The notes: a model not told the origin generated them from the sequence alone. 64,000 nucleotides of DNA from Enteractinococcus helveticum (GCF_020742345.1 NZ_DYXC01000072.1:124001-188000), one strand, 5' to 3'. Numbered from the stretch's first letter, positions 1 to 9,491 are shown. Numbers and translations are program-made.

Positions 1-219
1 TTGGCGCGACGTCGAGAACCGGTGCAAGTTGTCTCACGGCAGGGCGCAATGTTAGCTGAAGGAACGATCGACCGTGTCGGGAAAGATCATCTCGACATTG
101 CGATACATGCACGTGATGAGTTTCGGCGTTCATCAGTGGTACAGGGATGGCGAATTATCCCAACCGACGCGATTCAACTCGTCAGGGCTTCGCCCATGGG
201 GCTTGAAGATATAGTGTGA
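1..219 (+). CDS. Unknown protein, 3' end (probably cut by window edge)
   Basis: An open frame runs from base 1 to the TGA ending at 219. A TTG sits at base 1, but the true start may lie outside the window, so I treat this as a C-terminal fragment of 72 residues. The fragment alternates short hydrophobic stretches with glycine turns (VQVVSRQG, GTIDRVGKDHLDIAIHA), which suggests a small beta-barrel. I do not recognise a named domain. It lies upstream of the small HTH gene and the first Tad genes and may belong to that neighbourhood. No function can be assigned. Confidence 0.55.
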   Translation: MARRREPVQVVSRQGAMLAEGTIDRVGKDHLDIAIHARDEFRRSSVVQGWRIIPTDAIQLVRASPMGLEDIV

Positions 220-233
220 CGGGCTGGAAACAT

Positions 234-455
234 CTACTGATGCTGGTCGGTGTGTTGTTCTTCCGCTACGCGTTGGCGCTGTTCTTCGTGGAGTTCTTCG
301 ATGAATTGCTCAAACTTCTGGGAATCAACGCGCCACTGACCGCGACCACCGATCTGGAAAGCTTCAAGTTCTCCTTTGAGCACCATGTTACGTACGGCGG
401 CGGCTGAGATCTGGAGTTCTTCTGCAACATCCGTCAGGGTCATAAAGCGGGCCAT
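234..455 (-). CDS. Small HTH protein, excisionase/BldC-like
   Basis: A 73-residue protein that is almost entirely one winged-helix DNA-binding domain of the MerR/excisionase type. Residues 5-55 read as LTDVAEELQISAAAVRNMV followed by a wing segment (FQIGGRGQWRVDSQKFEQFI), the usual pattern of actinobacterial BldC-like small regulators. The C-terminal tail is rich in Glu, Gln and His. The ATG at 455 is preceded by a good AGGAG Shine-Dalgarno sequence. The gene is divergent from the SAF-domain gene at 661, so the 205 bases between them probably hold both promoters. Its target is unknown; control of the neighbouring Tad genes is a guess. Confidence 0.8.
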   Translation of the reverse strand: MARFMTLTDVAEELQISAAAVRNMVLKGELEAFQIGGRGQWRVDSQKFEQFIEELHEEQRQRVAEEQHTDQHQ

Positions 456-580
456 TGCAGCTCCTGTATCGGTAAATTTGGGGATCTTTGATGATTTTAG
501 AATACGTGAGATGCTGAATGTTCACAAGTGATGAGATATGCGTTAGCCTGACCGTGAATCGTCTCTCTGAGAGTTCCTCC

Positions 581-608
581 GAATATAGGACGATCAACCC
601 TTATATTC
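581..608. promoter_or_regulatory. Inverted repeat between HTH and SAF genes
   Basis: GAATATA (581-587) and TATATTC (602-608) form a perfect 7-base inverted repeat with a 14-base spacer, so the half-site centres are 21 bases apart, about two helical turns. It sits in the divergent intergenic region 456-660. This geometry suits a dimeric repressor or a promoter-proximal operator. No binding protein is known, and an AT-rich repeat of this length could arise by chance. Confidence 0.25.
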
Positions 609-660
609 TGTTATGCGATTTGCCACAGTAGATGACTGTAACCGCCCGTGAGGAAGACCC

Positions 661-1299
661 ATGAACGATAAAATCGTAGAAGCCCCACGTATCCGCACCC
701 CCGGATGGCGCGATCCACGCTTGATCGTGGGCGTTATTCTTGTCGTCCTTTCAGTCGCCGGGGTTGTGGCGTTGATGCAAGCTGCAGACTCTCGGCAGGG
801 CTATTGGGCAGCGTCGGTCGATGTCGTTCCGGGAGTCAAAGTGAAACCTGAGGACTTCCATGTCGTTCAAGCCAGCATGTCTGAGGCCTCGGATATATAC
901 TGGTCGGCCGAACAAGATCTGCCTTCGGAATTTTATGTCGCCTCAACAATCTTGCAAGGTGAGTTCCTAGCCCAGCGACAAGTCAATGAAGCTGACCCAG
1001 GCGGACGACAGCAAGTGGGGATTCGAATTTCGGAGGATATGCCGGCCTCGGTTACCACCGGTTCACGAGCCGATGTGTGGGTTGCACTTGCCGATTCAGA
1101 TGGTCGAGGCTTTGAGGAACCACACAAACTCATTAGCAGTGCAGAAGTTGTGGATATTGATGACAACACATCCACATTTGCTGCCGCAGACACCACGACT
1201 GTGTACTTGATGCTGTCGCAGGATGCTTTACCCGGGGTGTTAGATGCACAGGCCAATGGGGCTAAGATTTCGCTGGTACCGTCCATTTCGGGAGATTGA
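661..1299 (+). CDS. SAF-domain membrane protein, CpaB-like
   Basis: A 212-residue protein with a basic N-terminus, one membrane helix at about residues 20-41 (LIVGVILVVLSVAGVVALMQ) and an SAF domain at about 48-110 (the VDVVPGVKVKPEDFHVV region, then LQGEFLAQRQV). This is the architecture of CpaB/RcpC-like proteins, which in Tad systems act at the cell envelope during pilus assembly. The ATG follows a GAGGAAG Shine-Dalgarno sequence. The TadZ-like gene starts 6 bases after its stop, so the two are co-translated. The main Tad operon lies some 14 kb downstream, so this pair is a detached part of the pilus system. Confidence 0.8.
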   Translation: MNDKIVEAPRIRTPGWRDPRLIVGVILVVLSVAGVVALMQAADSRQGYWAASVDVVPGVKVKPEDFHVVQASMSEASDIYWSAEQDLPSEFYVASTILQGEFLAQRQVNEADPGGRQQVGIRISEDMPASVTTGSRADVWVALADSDGRGFEEPHKLISSAEVVDIDDNTSTFAAADTTTVYLMLSQDALPGVLDAQANGAKISLVPSISGD

Positions 1300-1305
1300 T
1301 TTGAA

Positions 1306-2895
1306 ATGGCAGTTCTCAATGTTGCTACCACGATCAACCCGCGTTTTGATCATGTCACCCCGATTGAGTCCACGCGCTCGGATGTGACGATTACCCACCG
1401 ATGTCATGCCTTTGCAGAGCTGATGGCGGTGGCCCGGTCGGGGCTGGTGGATATTGTCTTGGTGGCAGATGATTTAGACCTGGTGACTTTGGAGACCCTG
1501 CAACAACTGAGCAACATCGATGACAGAGCTCCTAAGTTGGCTGCCATTAGCGACGTCGTTGACGATCGTCAACGATTAACCGAACTAGGTATTCCCGTCG
1601 TCTCACCACAGTTGTCGGGTGCTGAACTCGTCGCGTGGCTAGAAAGTGTTGACGCTCACCAGGTGGTTCCAGAACCTCAAGGCGACTCGTCATTGAGCCA
1701 GGAAGATTCGCAAGTCCTTGCAGAACTCGATCCCAATGCCACACCCTCGCGGCGTCGTGGTCGCCGTGCAAGGCCATATGACCCAACCAAGGATCTCCCC
1801 GAAAATCCAGTCGCTTATACGCTAGCTGCCAATGCCGGCATGGGATCGGATATTTCTGAGATGGACGTGGTGAATAATGGGGGAGCATCCAGTGAAAGCG
1901 ACAGCCTGGATTACGTCGATTTTGGATCTGCGCAGCATGCTGAACAGACCCCTGTTGTTGACGCGGACGAAGTCGAAGAGCCAACTGTCCAATCAGGTAA
2001 CAACCGCGGCCAGATCATCGCAGTCTGGGGCCCCATAGGTTCACCCGGTGTGACAACTATCGCGGTGAATTTAGCGGTGGAAGCGGCACTGGCGGGTTAT
2101 CGTACGCTGCTTATTGACGCAGATACCTATGGGGCTGCAGTCTCGGTGTATCTGGGATTGCTGGAAGACACCGCAGCCATTGCCCAAGCCTGCCGTGCTG
2201 CCGAACATCGTGGTTTGGATACCGCGAGTCTGGCGCGTTATACGCAGCGGGTCACTGTTCAGGGATCCGCAGTGGATGTGCTCACGGGGTTGACGCGTCC
2301 AGAACGCTGGCCGCAAGTGCGTGCGGCGGCGTGGGCACACGTTTTAGACGTCGCACGTGAGGGCTGGGATGTCATTATTATTGACTGTGGATTTGGCCTT
2401 GAAGAAGATGAGGAACTCAGTTTTGACATTCCTGCACCGCAGCGCAACGCCACCACCATCACCGCTGTGACCAATGCAGATACCGTGATAGCAGTTGGGA
2501 CCGGCGACCCGGTTGGATTTGTCAGGTTCATGAAAGGCCTAGAGCACCTGAGGGAAACAACCAACAGCGACATCGTGCCGATCGTCAACAAGGTCACCCC
2601 TATGTCGTCAGGCCTGAGTCCGAAGCGGCAGTTGCGCAGTGTTTGGGAACGTTTCGGACCAAAAGTGGACTTGGAACAATTTATCGGGTGGGCTCCGGAA
2701 GTTACCGCTGGGGCGCTACTGTCTGGCAAAACCCTGGCAGAAAGTGCTCCGAAGGCCGAGATCCGGTTGGCGATCCAACGACTCATGCAGGCATGTGTGA
2801 CCAACTTAGCACCTGCTGCTAACAACTCCTCGCTGAAGCAAAAAGCCCCGTCAAGATCGCGAAGCAGACTGTTGAAATTCACCAAGAAGTCTTAA
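1306..2895 (+). CDS. tadZ: TadZ/CpaE-like MinD-family protein
   Basis: A 529-residue protein with an N-terminal receiver-like region (about 1-135), an acidic linker (about 140-230) and a MinD/ParA-type NTPase fold (about 235-500). The nucleotide-binding loop at about 240 reads VWGPIGSPGVTT: the usual lysine of the deviant Walker A motif is replaced by valine. Other family features remain (LLIDADTYGAAVSVYLG; VIIIDCGFGL). TadZ/CpaE proteins position Tad pilus machinery at particular cell sites, and atypical P-loops are known in that family. It forms an operon with the SAF gene just upstream. A basic C-terminal tail (about 505-529) ends the protein. Localisation of the CpaF-TadBC machine encoded at 16.8 kb is the likely role. 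Confidence 0.8.
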   Translation: MAVLNVATTINPRFDHVTPIESTRSDVTITHRCHAFAELMAVARSGLVDIVLVADDLDLVTLETLQQLSNIDDRAPKLAAISDVVDDRQRLTELGIPVVSPQLSGAELVAWLESVDAHQVVPEPQGDSSLSQEDSQVLAELDPNATPSRRRGRRARPYDPTKDLPENPVAYTLAANAGMGSDISEMDVVNNGGASSESDSLDYVDFGSAQHAEQTPVVDADEVEEPTVQSGNNRGQIIAVWGPIGSPGVTTIAVNLAVEAALAGYRTLLIDADTYGAAVSVYLGLLEDTAAIAQACRAAEHRGLDTASLARYTQRVTVQGSAVDVLTGLTRPERWPQVRAAAWAHVLDVAREGWDVIIIDCGFGLEEDEELSFDIPAPQRNATTITAVTNADTVIAVGTGDPVGFVRFMKGLEHLRETTNSDIVPIVNKVTPMSSGLSPKRQLRSVWERFGPKVDLEQFIGWAPEVTAGALLSGKTLAESAPKAEIRLAIQRLMQACVTNLAPAANNSSLKQKAPSRSRSRLLKFTKKS

Positions 2896-3035
2896 TTATA
2901 CTCCTGGATAAGCTTTTTGGGCGCGGCTATGAACCAGATTGTGCCTCAACCCTGTTTTCAGACCTGGTCAGAAGCTAGGGTGATGGATGGCGGCAATGGC
3001 GCCGTCACTCTGAAAGGTTACCAACAGAAAGTTGC

Positions 3036-6000
3036 ATGATGCCCGCGAACGAACCGTTGTGGACAGCGCCGTCCACGGATAGTCCCGTCGAAGCGACGGA
3101 TAAGCTTGCCAGAGCCTATTTTCGGCATATTGGCCCAGAAGATCAGCGGGTCCTAGGCGAGCAAGGTCGTGACGAGATGGTGCAATGTCACCTCGAACTT
3201 GCCGTCAAAGCCGCCGGCAAACCAAAAATTGCTATCCGACACTATCCGCGGCACGCCGTGATTCAAGTTGTTCACCCAGACATTCGGTTTTTGGTCGACT
3301 CGGTGTCGGCCGAACTCAATAAGATGGACATACCGATCTCGGTGGTCGTTCACCCCATCGTGGTCGCTCAACACGCAGACGATGACGGTCAACTCACCGA
3401 TATTTTTGAACTACCAGCGCACCCGCCTCGGATCTCAGGCGACCGGGTCATGCCGTTGGAACAAATTCCGCCGTCTCCTAAGGGCTACCACGCGGAGCTA
3501 CAGTCCTGGATTTCCATCCAAACCGGTATACCGTTGCAACCGGAACAAGCCGAGCTTCTGGTGACAGCCATCGAGGCATCACTGTCTGATGTTCGTGCTG
3601 CGAATAGTGATTACGAAGAACTGAAACACGCCGCAACCAATACCGCCCAGGCGCTGCGAACTGAGGGCCCGAACTGGGTTCAGGATATCGAACCGGCTGC
3701 CCGTCTGTTGGAATGGATGCGCGATGATAATTTCGTATTCCTGGGCTATCGCGAATACCAGCTGGCCACCAATGAGCATGGGCAACAGTATCTTGCCGCC
3801 AATATGGAAACCGGACTGGGTATTATGCGGGACCAAGCATCAACCGCTCAGCCGCTGACCGCACTGGGACAGCAACAAATTGATAAGCCACAACCGCTGA
3901 TCATCACTAAAACCAACTCGCGTTCACGGGTGTATCGAAACGCGTACATGGATTTTATTGGCGCCAAAAAGTATAATGACGACGGCGAGACCATCGGGGA
4001 ACGCCGATTCATTGGACTGTGGCGTCCCACCTTGAGCTCGGTTCCGATCGACCAGGTGCCCTATGCTCACGAACTTGCCGAGCAAGTCCGCACCGAAGCA
4101 GGATTCGACCCACAATCACACTCGGGTGCCGCACTGAATCATGAACTCGAGCGGTATCCGCGCGACGAAATGATGCAAATGAGCCCCAAAGAGGTGCTTG
4201 ACACGATGTTAGGCATCTTGTCATTGGGCCAACGTCGCAAAACTCGACTGTTTTTGAGACCAGACATCTATGGCCGGTTTATGACAGCCATGGTGTATCT
4301 GCCGCGCGATCGCTACAACACTTCAGTACGATTGCGGATCCAGGAGGTTCTCGTAGATCACCTCAACGCTACCTCGCTGGACTTCAACGTCTACCTCGAT
4401 GAATCGGTGCTGGCCCGCTTGTTCTACCGCATTCAATTACCCAAAGATTGGGACGGTTATGACCAGGTTGACCACGACCTAATCGAAGAAGACCTTGTGA
4501 TGGCTGTACGGTCCTGGAAAGAAGGTGTCGACATCCAGGCTGTCGCCGTCTTTGGCGAGAATTCCGGGGTCGAAGCTGCTCAGGTCTGGGATGAGGCATT
4601 CCCACCGAACTACCGGGTCCGCTTTGAAATCGATGACGCGATGGAAGATATTTCGCGTTTCACCGCGTTGGAACAGGACCGGCCAGCCATTTACCTGGTG
4701 CAGGGGGAGACCGGGGCGCGCATGAAAATCTACTCGGTCCAGCCCATCACCTTGACCACGCTCATGCCAATCCTTGGGGAGCTGGGGGTCCAAGTCACCG
4801 ATGAGTACCCGTTCCGTATTTCGCCGCGCAATAGAGACGACTACTACCTCTACGACGTCGGGCTGGTCGCCGACGAAGACGTGAACCTCTCCAGCGTGGC
4901 ACAACTCCTGGAGGATACGGTTTCCTCAGCTATCGCCGGGCATATTGAAGCTGATGCCTTCAATAAACTGGTGCTTCATCAGGGGGTTTCCCCCGAAATG
5001 GTGGCAGTACTGCGTGCCTATGGCCACTATCTGCGGCAATTGCAGCTACCCAACTCGCTGCAATTCATGGCCGAGGTGCTGTTGGCTAACCCGGGAGTCA
5101 CCGCAGGATTAGTGGAGTACTTTCACACGCGCTTTGCCCCGGACCTAGCCGGGGTCGGAGAAGAACGCGACGGTTTGGCATCACAGGCTCGAGTTAAACA
5201 ACTTGAGGACATCGTGGCCAAGCTGCACGAACGCTTCGACAAAGTCCCAACCCTAGATGCCGATCGCTTGCTTCGTCACTATTTGACGGTTATGCAAGCC
5301 ACGGACAGAACGAATGCTTATACCGGCCACGGGTGGCTAAGCTTCAAGATCGCACCGCAACGGATCCCATTTGCCCCACATCCGCAGCCGCTGCATGAAA
5401 TCTGGGTACACTCACCACAGGTCTCCGGTGTGCATTTCCGGTTCGGGTCGATTGCTCGCGGTGGGCTGCGGTGGTCGGATCGTCGAGAAGACTTCCGCAC
5501 CGAAGTGCTGTCACTGGTGCAGACCCAACAAACCAAAAACGCCGTTATTGTGCCTCAAGGTGCCAAAGGAGGATTCTACGCTCACCGTCTGCCGGATCCC
5601 TCGGTCGATCGGGAAGCCTGGCTCGAAGCCGGACGTGCAGCCTATCGAACCTTTATGCGCGGCATGCTGGACATCACCGATAACCAGCGCACCGTTGAAG
5701 GTCGACGCGTGACCTGGACTCGTGACAATATCATCCGACACGATGGCACGGATACCTACCTTGTCGTAGCGGCAGATAAAGGGACCGCCGGTTTTTCGGA
5801 TATCGCAAACGAAATCGCCGCCGAATACGGCCACTGGCTGGGTGATGCCTTCGCATCAGGTGGCTCGGTGGGCTACGACCACAAAGGCATGGGCATTACC
5901 GCTCGCGGTGCGTGGGAGTCAGTGAAATCGCACTTTGGCACACTAGGCATAGATGTAACAGCCGAGCCGTTCACGGTCGTGGGCATCGGCGATATGTCGG

Positions 6001-7895
6001 GTGACGTGTTCGGCAACGGTATGCGCCGATCCCGTCACACCAAACTGATCGCCGCCTTCAACCACCTGCACATCTTTATTGACCCCAATCCGGATCCAGA
6101 AGTTTCCTTCGAAGAACGCGAACGCCTCTACCATCTACCGCGCTCATCGTGGAGTGACTACAATCCGGAGCTGATTTCTGCAGGTGGCGGCGTCTTTGAC
6201 CGTACCGCTCGTTCGGTGGAAATCACCGAGCCGATGCGTAAGGTCTTTGCTATCGATCAGACCGTCACCGAAATGACGCCGAACGAACTGCTCAAGACAA
6301 TCCTGCAAGCCCCGGTCGATTTAATTTATAACGGCGGTATCGGAACCTATATCAAATCATCAGAAGAAACCCACGACGACGTCGGCGACCGCGCCAACGA
6401 CCAGATTCGGGTCAACGGTTCCCAAGTGCGTGCTCGAGTCGTCGGCGAAGGTGGAAACCTTGGTGCTACCCAGGCAGGACGTGTTGAAGCAGCCCTCAAC
6501 GGGGTGTTAATTAACATGGACGCGATCGATAACTCAGGTGGTGTCGACGCCTCGGATCATGAAGTCAATATCAAGATCTTGATCGATACAATGCTTGAAG
6601 AAAACCTCATCGCACCTGAGGAACGGACCCAGCTGCTGCTGTCAATGACCGACGAGGTTGCAGAGCTGGTGCTGAAAACCAACGTGTCCCAGAACGCCCT
6701 ATTGCGTCTGGAAGAAGGCCTCGACGCGGAGTGGACCCCGACGCTGATCCGCCACACCGCGTGGTTAGAAGAACACGCCGGGCTAGACCGAGAACAAGAG
6801 GCTCTGCCTTCCGAAGAGGAACTTCGCCAGCGCATGGAACACGGTAAAGGATTCGTCACTCCTGAATTAGCGATCCTTGCCTCGTATACCAAGATCCAGA
6901 TGATGCACGATCTACTGGAATCTGAAATGGTCGATGATGAGTGGTTCAATGACTGGCTCTATGCGTATTTCCCGAAAACTTTGCAGCAACGCGCTGGTCG
7001 GACGGTCTTTAATCATCCGTTAGCCAGGGAGATTATTGCGATGTCGGTTGCAAATCATGTGGTCGACACCGGAGGGATCACCACGGTATTCCGTGCCCAA
7101 GAAGAAACCGGAGCTGACACTCACACGGTTGTCGAATCATTTTTGGCTGGCCAATGGATTTATGAGATCAATGAATACCGCGAGGAACTTGACGCGTTGC
7201 CACGAAGCATCGACCCGGAGATCAGATGGGAGATTGGATTCCGGCTGCGACGTCTTACGGATCGAATCACCCGGTGGATTATCCACCACCAGCGCGCCGA
7301 TCTGACCATGCAACAACGAATCTCCAGCTACCTGGAACCGGTGACCGAATTGATTCCAGAGATTTCCGGAGCATTCGTGGGTGATACCAAGCGAAGATTT
7401 GAATCCGACCGTGATCGCTTGATTGAAGCTGGCTTCGAGCCGCAGCTCGCCGTACGAACTTCACGGATGTTCGAAGCCTATTCGCTAATGGACATCGTGG
7501 ATCTGGCTGCTCGTCTCGATGAAGATCCCAAGCGCGTCATCGGGATATTTTTTGCTCTCCACGATGAGTTCAACGTCAGCTACTTGCTGGATCTCATCAG
7601 TGGTTTGTCTCGGGAAACCCGGTGGGACTCGCTGTCCAGAGCGTCGATGCGTGAGGAACTCTATTCTTGGCTTACCGAACTTACCGGTGAAGTTCTGACG
7701 ACCGAGGGAGTCCAAGGGCGCTCACCAGCTGAAGCAGTGGCGCACTGGGAATCCGACCACCTCCGACGCGTGGCACGCGTTCGCAGTTTCCTAACCCAGA
7801 TAGCAGAACAATTTGATGCCCAGACCATGCACGAAGACACGGATCTTGCCATGATGACCGTCGTCTTGCGCCGACTGCGCAGTTTGATTCTGTAA
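3036..7895 (+). CDS. gdh: NAD-specific glutamate dehydrogenase, large class
   Basis: A 1619-residue protein of the 180-kDa class of NAD-dependent glutamate dehydrogenases, which oxidise glutamate to 2-oxoglutarate and ammonium for catabolism. Length and motifs match the family. The long N-terminal regulatory region has ACT-like segments. The catalytic core starts near residue 808 with GGLRWSDRREDFRTEV and KNAVIVPQGAKGG, followed by GIGDMSGDVFGNGMRRS and RVVGEGGNLGATQAGRVE, then a helical C-terminal domain. Two ATGs stand in tandem (3036 and 3039), with only a weak GAAAG upstream, so the start could be either. No partner gene overlaps it. Its 3' end is followed by a hairpin (7916-7965) that also spans the kinase start codon. 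Confidence 0.95.
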   Translation: MMPANEPLWTAPSTDSPVEATDKLARAYFRHIGPEDQRVLGEQGRDEMVQCHLELAVKAAGKPKIAIRHYPRHAVIQVVHPDIRFLVDSVSAELNKMDIPISVVVHPIVVAQHADDDGQLTDIFELPAHPPRISGDRVMPLEQIPPSPKGYHAELQSWISIQTGIPLQPEQAELLVTAIEASLSDVRAANSDYEELKHAATNTAQALRTEGPNWVQDIEPAARLLEWMRDDNFVFLGYREYQLATNEHGQQYLAANMETGLGIMRDQASTAQPLTALGQQQIDKPQPLIITKTNSRSRVYRNAYMDFIGAKKYNDDGETIGERRFIGLWRPTLSSVPIDQVPYAHELAEQVRTEAGFDPQSHSGAALNHELERYPRDEMMQMSPKEVLDTMLGILSLGQRRKTRLFLRPDIYGRFMTAMVYLPRDRYNTSVRLRIQEVLVDHLNATSLDFNVYLDESVLARLFYRIQLPKDWDGYDQVDHDLIEEDLVMAVRSWKEGVDIQAVAVFGENSGVEAAQVWDEAFPPNYRVRFEIDDAMEDISRFTALEQDRPAIYLVQGETGARMKIYSVQPITLTTLMPILGELGVQVTDEYPFRISPRNRDDYYLYDVGLVADEDVNLSSVAQLLEDTVSSAIAGHIEADAFNKLVLHQGVSPEMVAVLRAYGHYLRQLQLPNSLQFMAEVLLANPGVTAGLVEYFHTRFAPDLAGVGEERDGLASQARVKQLEDIVAKLHERFDKVPTLDADRLLRHYLTVMQATDRTNAYTGHGWLSFKIAPQRIPFAPHPQPLHEIWVHSPQVSGVHFRFGSIARGGLRWSDRREDFRTEVLSLVQTQQTKNAVIVPQGAKGGFYAHRLPDPSVDREAWLEAGRAAYRTFMRGMLDITDNQRTVEGRRVTWTRDNIIRHDGTDTYLVVAADKGTAGFSDIANEIAAEYGHWLGDAFASGGSVGYDHKGMGITARGAWESVKSHFGTLGIDVTAEPFTVVGIGDMSGDVFGNGMRRSRHTKLIAAFNHLHIFIDPNPDPEVSFEERERLYHLPRSSWSDYNPELISAGGGVFDRTARSVEITEPMRKVFAIDQTVTEMTPNELLKTILQAPVDLIYNGGIGTYIKSSEETHDDVGDRANDQIRVNGSQVRARVVGEGGNLGATQAGRVEAALNGVLINMDAIDNSGGVDASDHEVNIKILIDTMLEENLIAPEERTQLLLSMTDEVAELVLKTNVSQNALLRLEEGLDAEWTPTLIRHTAWLEEHAGLDREQEALPSEEELRQRMEHGKGFVTPELAILASYTKIQMMHDLLESEMVDDEWFNDWLYAYFPKTLQQRAGRTVFNHPLAREIIAMSVANHVVDTGGITTVFRAQEETGADTHTVVESFLAGQWIYEINEYREELDALPRSIDPEIRWEIGFRLRRLTDRITRWIIHHQRADLTMQQRISSYLEPVTELIPEISGAFVGDTKRRFESDRDRLIEAGFEPQLAVRTSRMFEAYSLMDIVDLAARLDEDPKRVIGIFFALHDEFNVSYLLDLISGLSRETRWDSLSRASMREELYSWLTELTGEVLTTEGVQGRSPAEAVAHWESDHLRRVARVRSFLTQIAEQFDAQTMHEDTDLAMMTVVLRRLRSLIL

Positions 7896-7907
7896 TCGCG
7901 GCCCCGC

Positions 7908-7944
7908 TTCGCAAAACCCGGGCGTCGAGACTACGCTACAAACA
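7908..7944 (+). promoter_or_regulatory. Putative promoter for leaderless pdtaS
   Basis: TACGCT (7932-7937) fits the TAnnnT -10 pattern and ends 6 bases before the ATG at 7944, which would place the transcription start at or next to the A of the start codon. A weak -35 match, TTCGCA, lies at 7908-7913 (18-base spacer). No Shine-Dalgarno sequence precedes the ATG, which agrees with leaderless expression, a common mode in actinobacteria. Confidence 0.4.
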
Positions 7945-7970
7945 TGCACACCTCGACTCCCGGGTCTTTT
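7916..7970 (+). terminator. Terminator-like hairpin spanning the kinase start
   Basis: ACCCGGG (7916-7922) pairs with CCCGGGT (7959-7965), and TCGAG (7925-7929) with CTCGA (7952-7956), leaving a 22-base loop, followed by CTTTT (7966-7970). It lies 21 bases after the gdh stop and is a plausible gdh terminator. The ATG of the next gene (7944) is inside the loop, so the 3' arm is also coding sequence. Confidence 0.5.
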
Positions 7971-9422
7971 GTTGACCAGCGGCACGCACCACGGCTAGAG
8001 CTCATTACCGCCGAATGGCAGATCGCAGCAGATCTCTCGTTCTGCGACATGGTGTTGTGGTATCCACACGACGATTCATATATTGCGATAGCACAGGCTC
8101 GACCCGTTACCGCTCAAACCACGCTGCCCCAAGATATGACCGGAACCGCGCCTCCGGCAAGTATCGGTTTGATACTAGAGCGGGTCTTTACGAGTAGACA
8201 ACCCTTCACACAAAGCAGCGACGACGTAGGTGGCCCACCCGGGGTGTCCGCCTGGCCGGTGGTCGGACAGGACGAAACCATGGCGGTGGTAACCGTCCAC
8301 CAAAATCTCGTTTCACAACGTCACACCTCACGGCTGGAAGAGGTTTACCGACAATCCGCCAACGATTTATTCGTCATGATCGCCCACGGCACCTGGCCGG
8401 CACAGGATTCAAAGGCGTCCTCGACAAGTCACGGTAATCCGCGAGTGGGGGATGGGCTGGTGCGCATCGATGCCCACGGGCTGATTACCTACGCTTCCCC
8501 GAACGCGACGTCGGCTTTTCGAAAACTTGGCATCAGAGACTCCGTTGATGGGCGTCAGCTTTCGAGATTAGTGACCAATCAGCTTGATCTCAATATGCCC
8601 ATAGACGAGGTTATGCCAGCAGTTCTGTTTGGACGCCAATCAGCCCGAGTCGATATCGAAACCCGCAATATCGTGCTGTCAGCTCGTTCGATTCCCCTGC
8701 TAGACGACCAAGGGCAACACTTCTCCGCACTAGTATTACTACGGGACATCACCGAGATTCGTCGCAGAGATGAACAACTCATCAGCAAAGATGCGACCAT
8801 CCGAGAGATCCATCACCGTGTAAAAAATAATCTGCAGACCGTGGGGTCCCTGCTCCGTATGCAATCGCGACGAATGAAATCCGACGGCGCACGTCAGGCG
8901 CTTTTGCAAGCCATGTCGAGAGTCGATGCGATCGCCTTGGTCCACGAAACCTTATCGCAGACCATGGAAACTACCGTTGACATGGACGACCTATTGAACC
9001 GTCAGTTTACGATGGCCGTTGAGATTGCAGCAGGATCGCGTCCGGTGTCTACTCGGATTCAAGGCAGCTTTGGACAGTTGCCAGGTCACCTCGCCACTCC
9101 ATTAGCCCTGGTAGTCAATGAATTAGCCACGAATGCAACTGAACATGGCACAGGCCCGGATGGTGGGATGATCTCCTTGCTAACCAAACGGGTTCATACG
9201 CCAGGCCAGCCTCATCCGTATTTGAAAGTCGAAGTCCTTGATGAAGGTGTCGTCGATGGGCCGGCGGCGACTGCAGCAATCGGTAGCGGCTTGGGTACTC
9301 AAATTATTCGGACCCTTGTGGAATCTGATCTTCGTGGCTCGATCAGTTGGGAACGTCAGTTACCCGATAAATATGGGGCAGCAGGTACTCGTGCCGTAGT
9401 GTTGATTCCACTAGACCATTAG
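7944..9422 (+). CDS. pdtaS: PdtaS-like sensor histidine kinase
   Basis: A 492-residue soluble kinase with no membrane helix. The N-terminal half holds a GAF-like domain (about 20-150) and a PAS domain (about 165-280). A HisKA_2 phosphoacceptor domain follows, with EIHHRVKNNLQTVGSLLRMQ (His290/His291), and then a HATPase_c domain (N-box NELATNATEHG, G-box GSGLGTQII). This is the layout of PdtaS, which in mycobacteria pairs with the ANTAR-type response regulator PdtaR in signalling linked to stress and nutrients. No cognate regulator is in the window, which is typical. The N-terminal text STPGSFVDQRHAPRLELITA resembles known PdtaS starts, so the ATG at 7944 is probably real although it has no Shine-Dalgarno sequence. 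It converges on whiB1 across a bidirectional terminator. Confidence 0.88.
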   Translation: MHTSTPGSFVDQRHAPRLELITAEWQIAADLSFCDMVLWYPHDDSYIAIAQARPVTAQTTLPQDMTGTAPPASIGLILERVFTSRQPFTQSSDDVGGPPGVSAWPVVGQDETMAVVTVHQNLVSQRHTSRLEEVYRQSANDLFVMIAHGTWPAQDSKASSTSHGNPRVGDGLVRIDAHGLITYASPNATSAFRKLGIRDSVDGRQLSRLVTNQLDLNMPIDEVMPAVLFGRQSARVDIETRNIVLSARSIPLLDDQGQHFSALVLLRDITEIRRRDEQLISKDATIREIHHRVKNNLQTVGSLLRMQSRRMKSDGARQALLQAMSRVDAIALVHETLSQTMETTVDMDDLLNRQFTMAVEIAAGSRPVSTRIQGSFGQLPGHLATPLALVVNELATNATEHGTGPDGGMISLLTKRVHTPGQPHPYLKVEVLDEGVVDGPAATAAIGSGLGTQIIRTLVESDLRGSISWERQLPDKYGAAGTRAVVLIPLDH

Positions 9423-9435
9423 CTATTTAAAGAAC

Positions 9436-9477
9436 AAAAGGTCGGTGCCACACATGACCTGTAGCACCGACCTTTTT
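9436..9477. terminator. Bidirectional terminator, pdtaS / whiB1
   Basis: AAAAGGTCGGTGC (9436-9448) and GCACCGACCTTTT (9464-9476) form a perfect 13-base stem with a 15-base loop. Runs of A on the left and T on the right let it work for both converging genes. Confidence 0.9.
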
Positions 9478-9491
9478 GAAAAAATCTGTAG

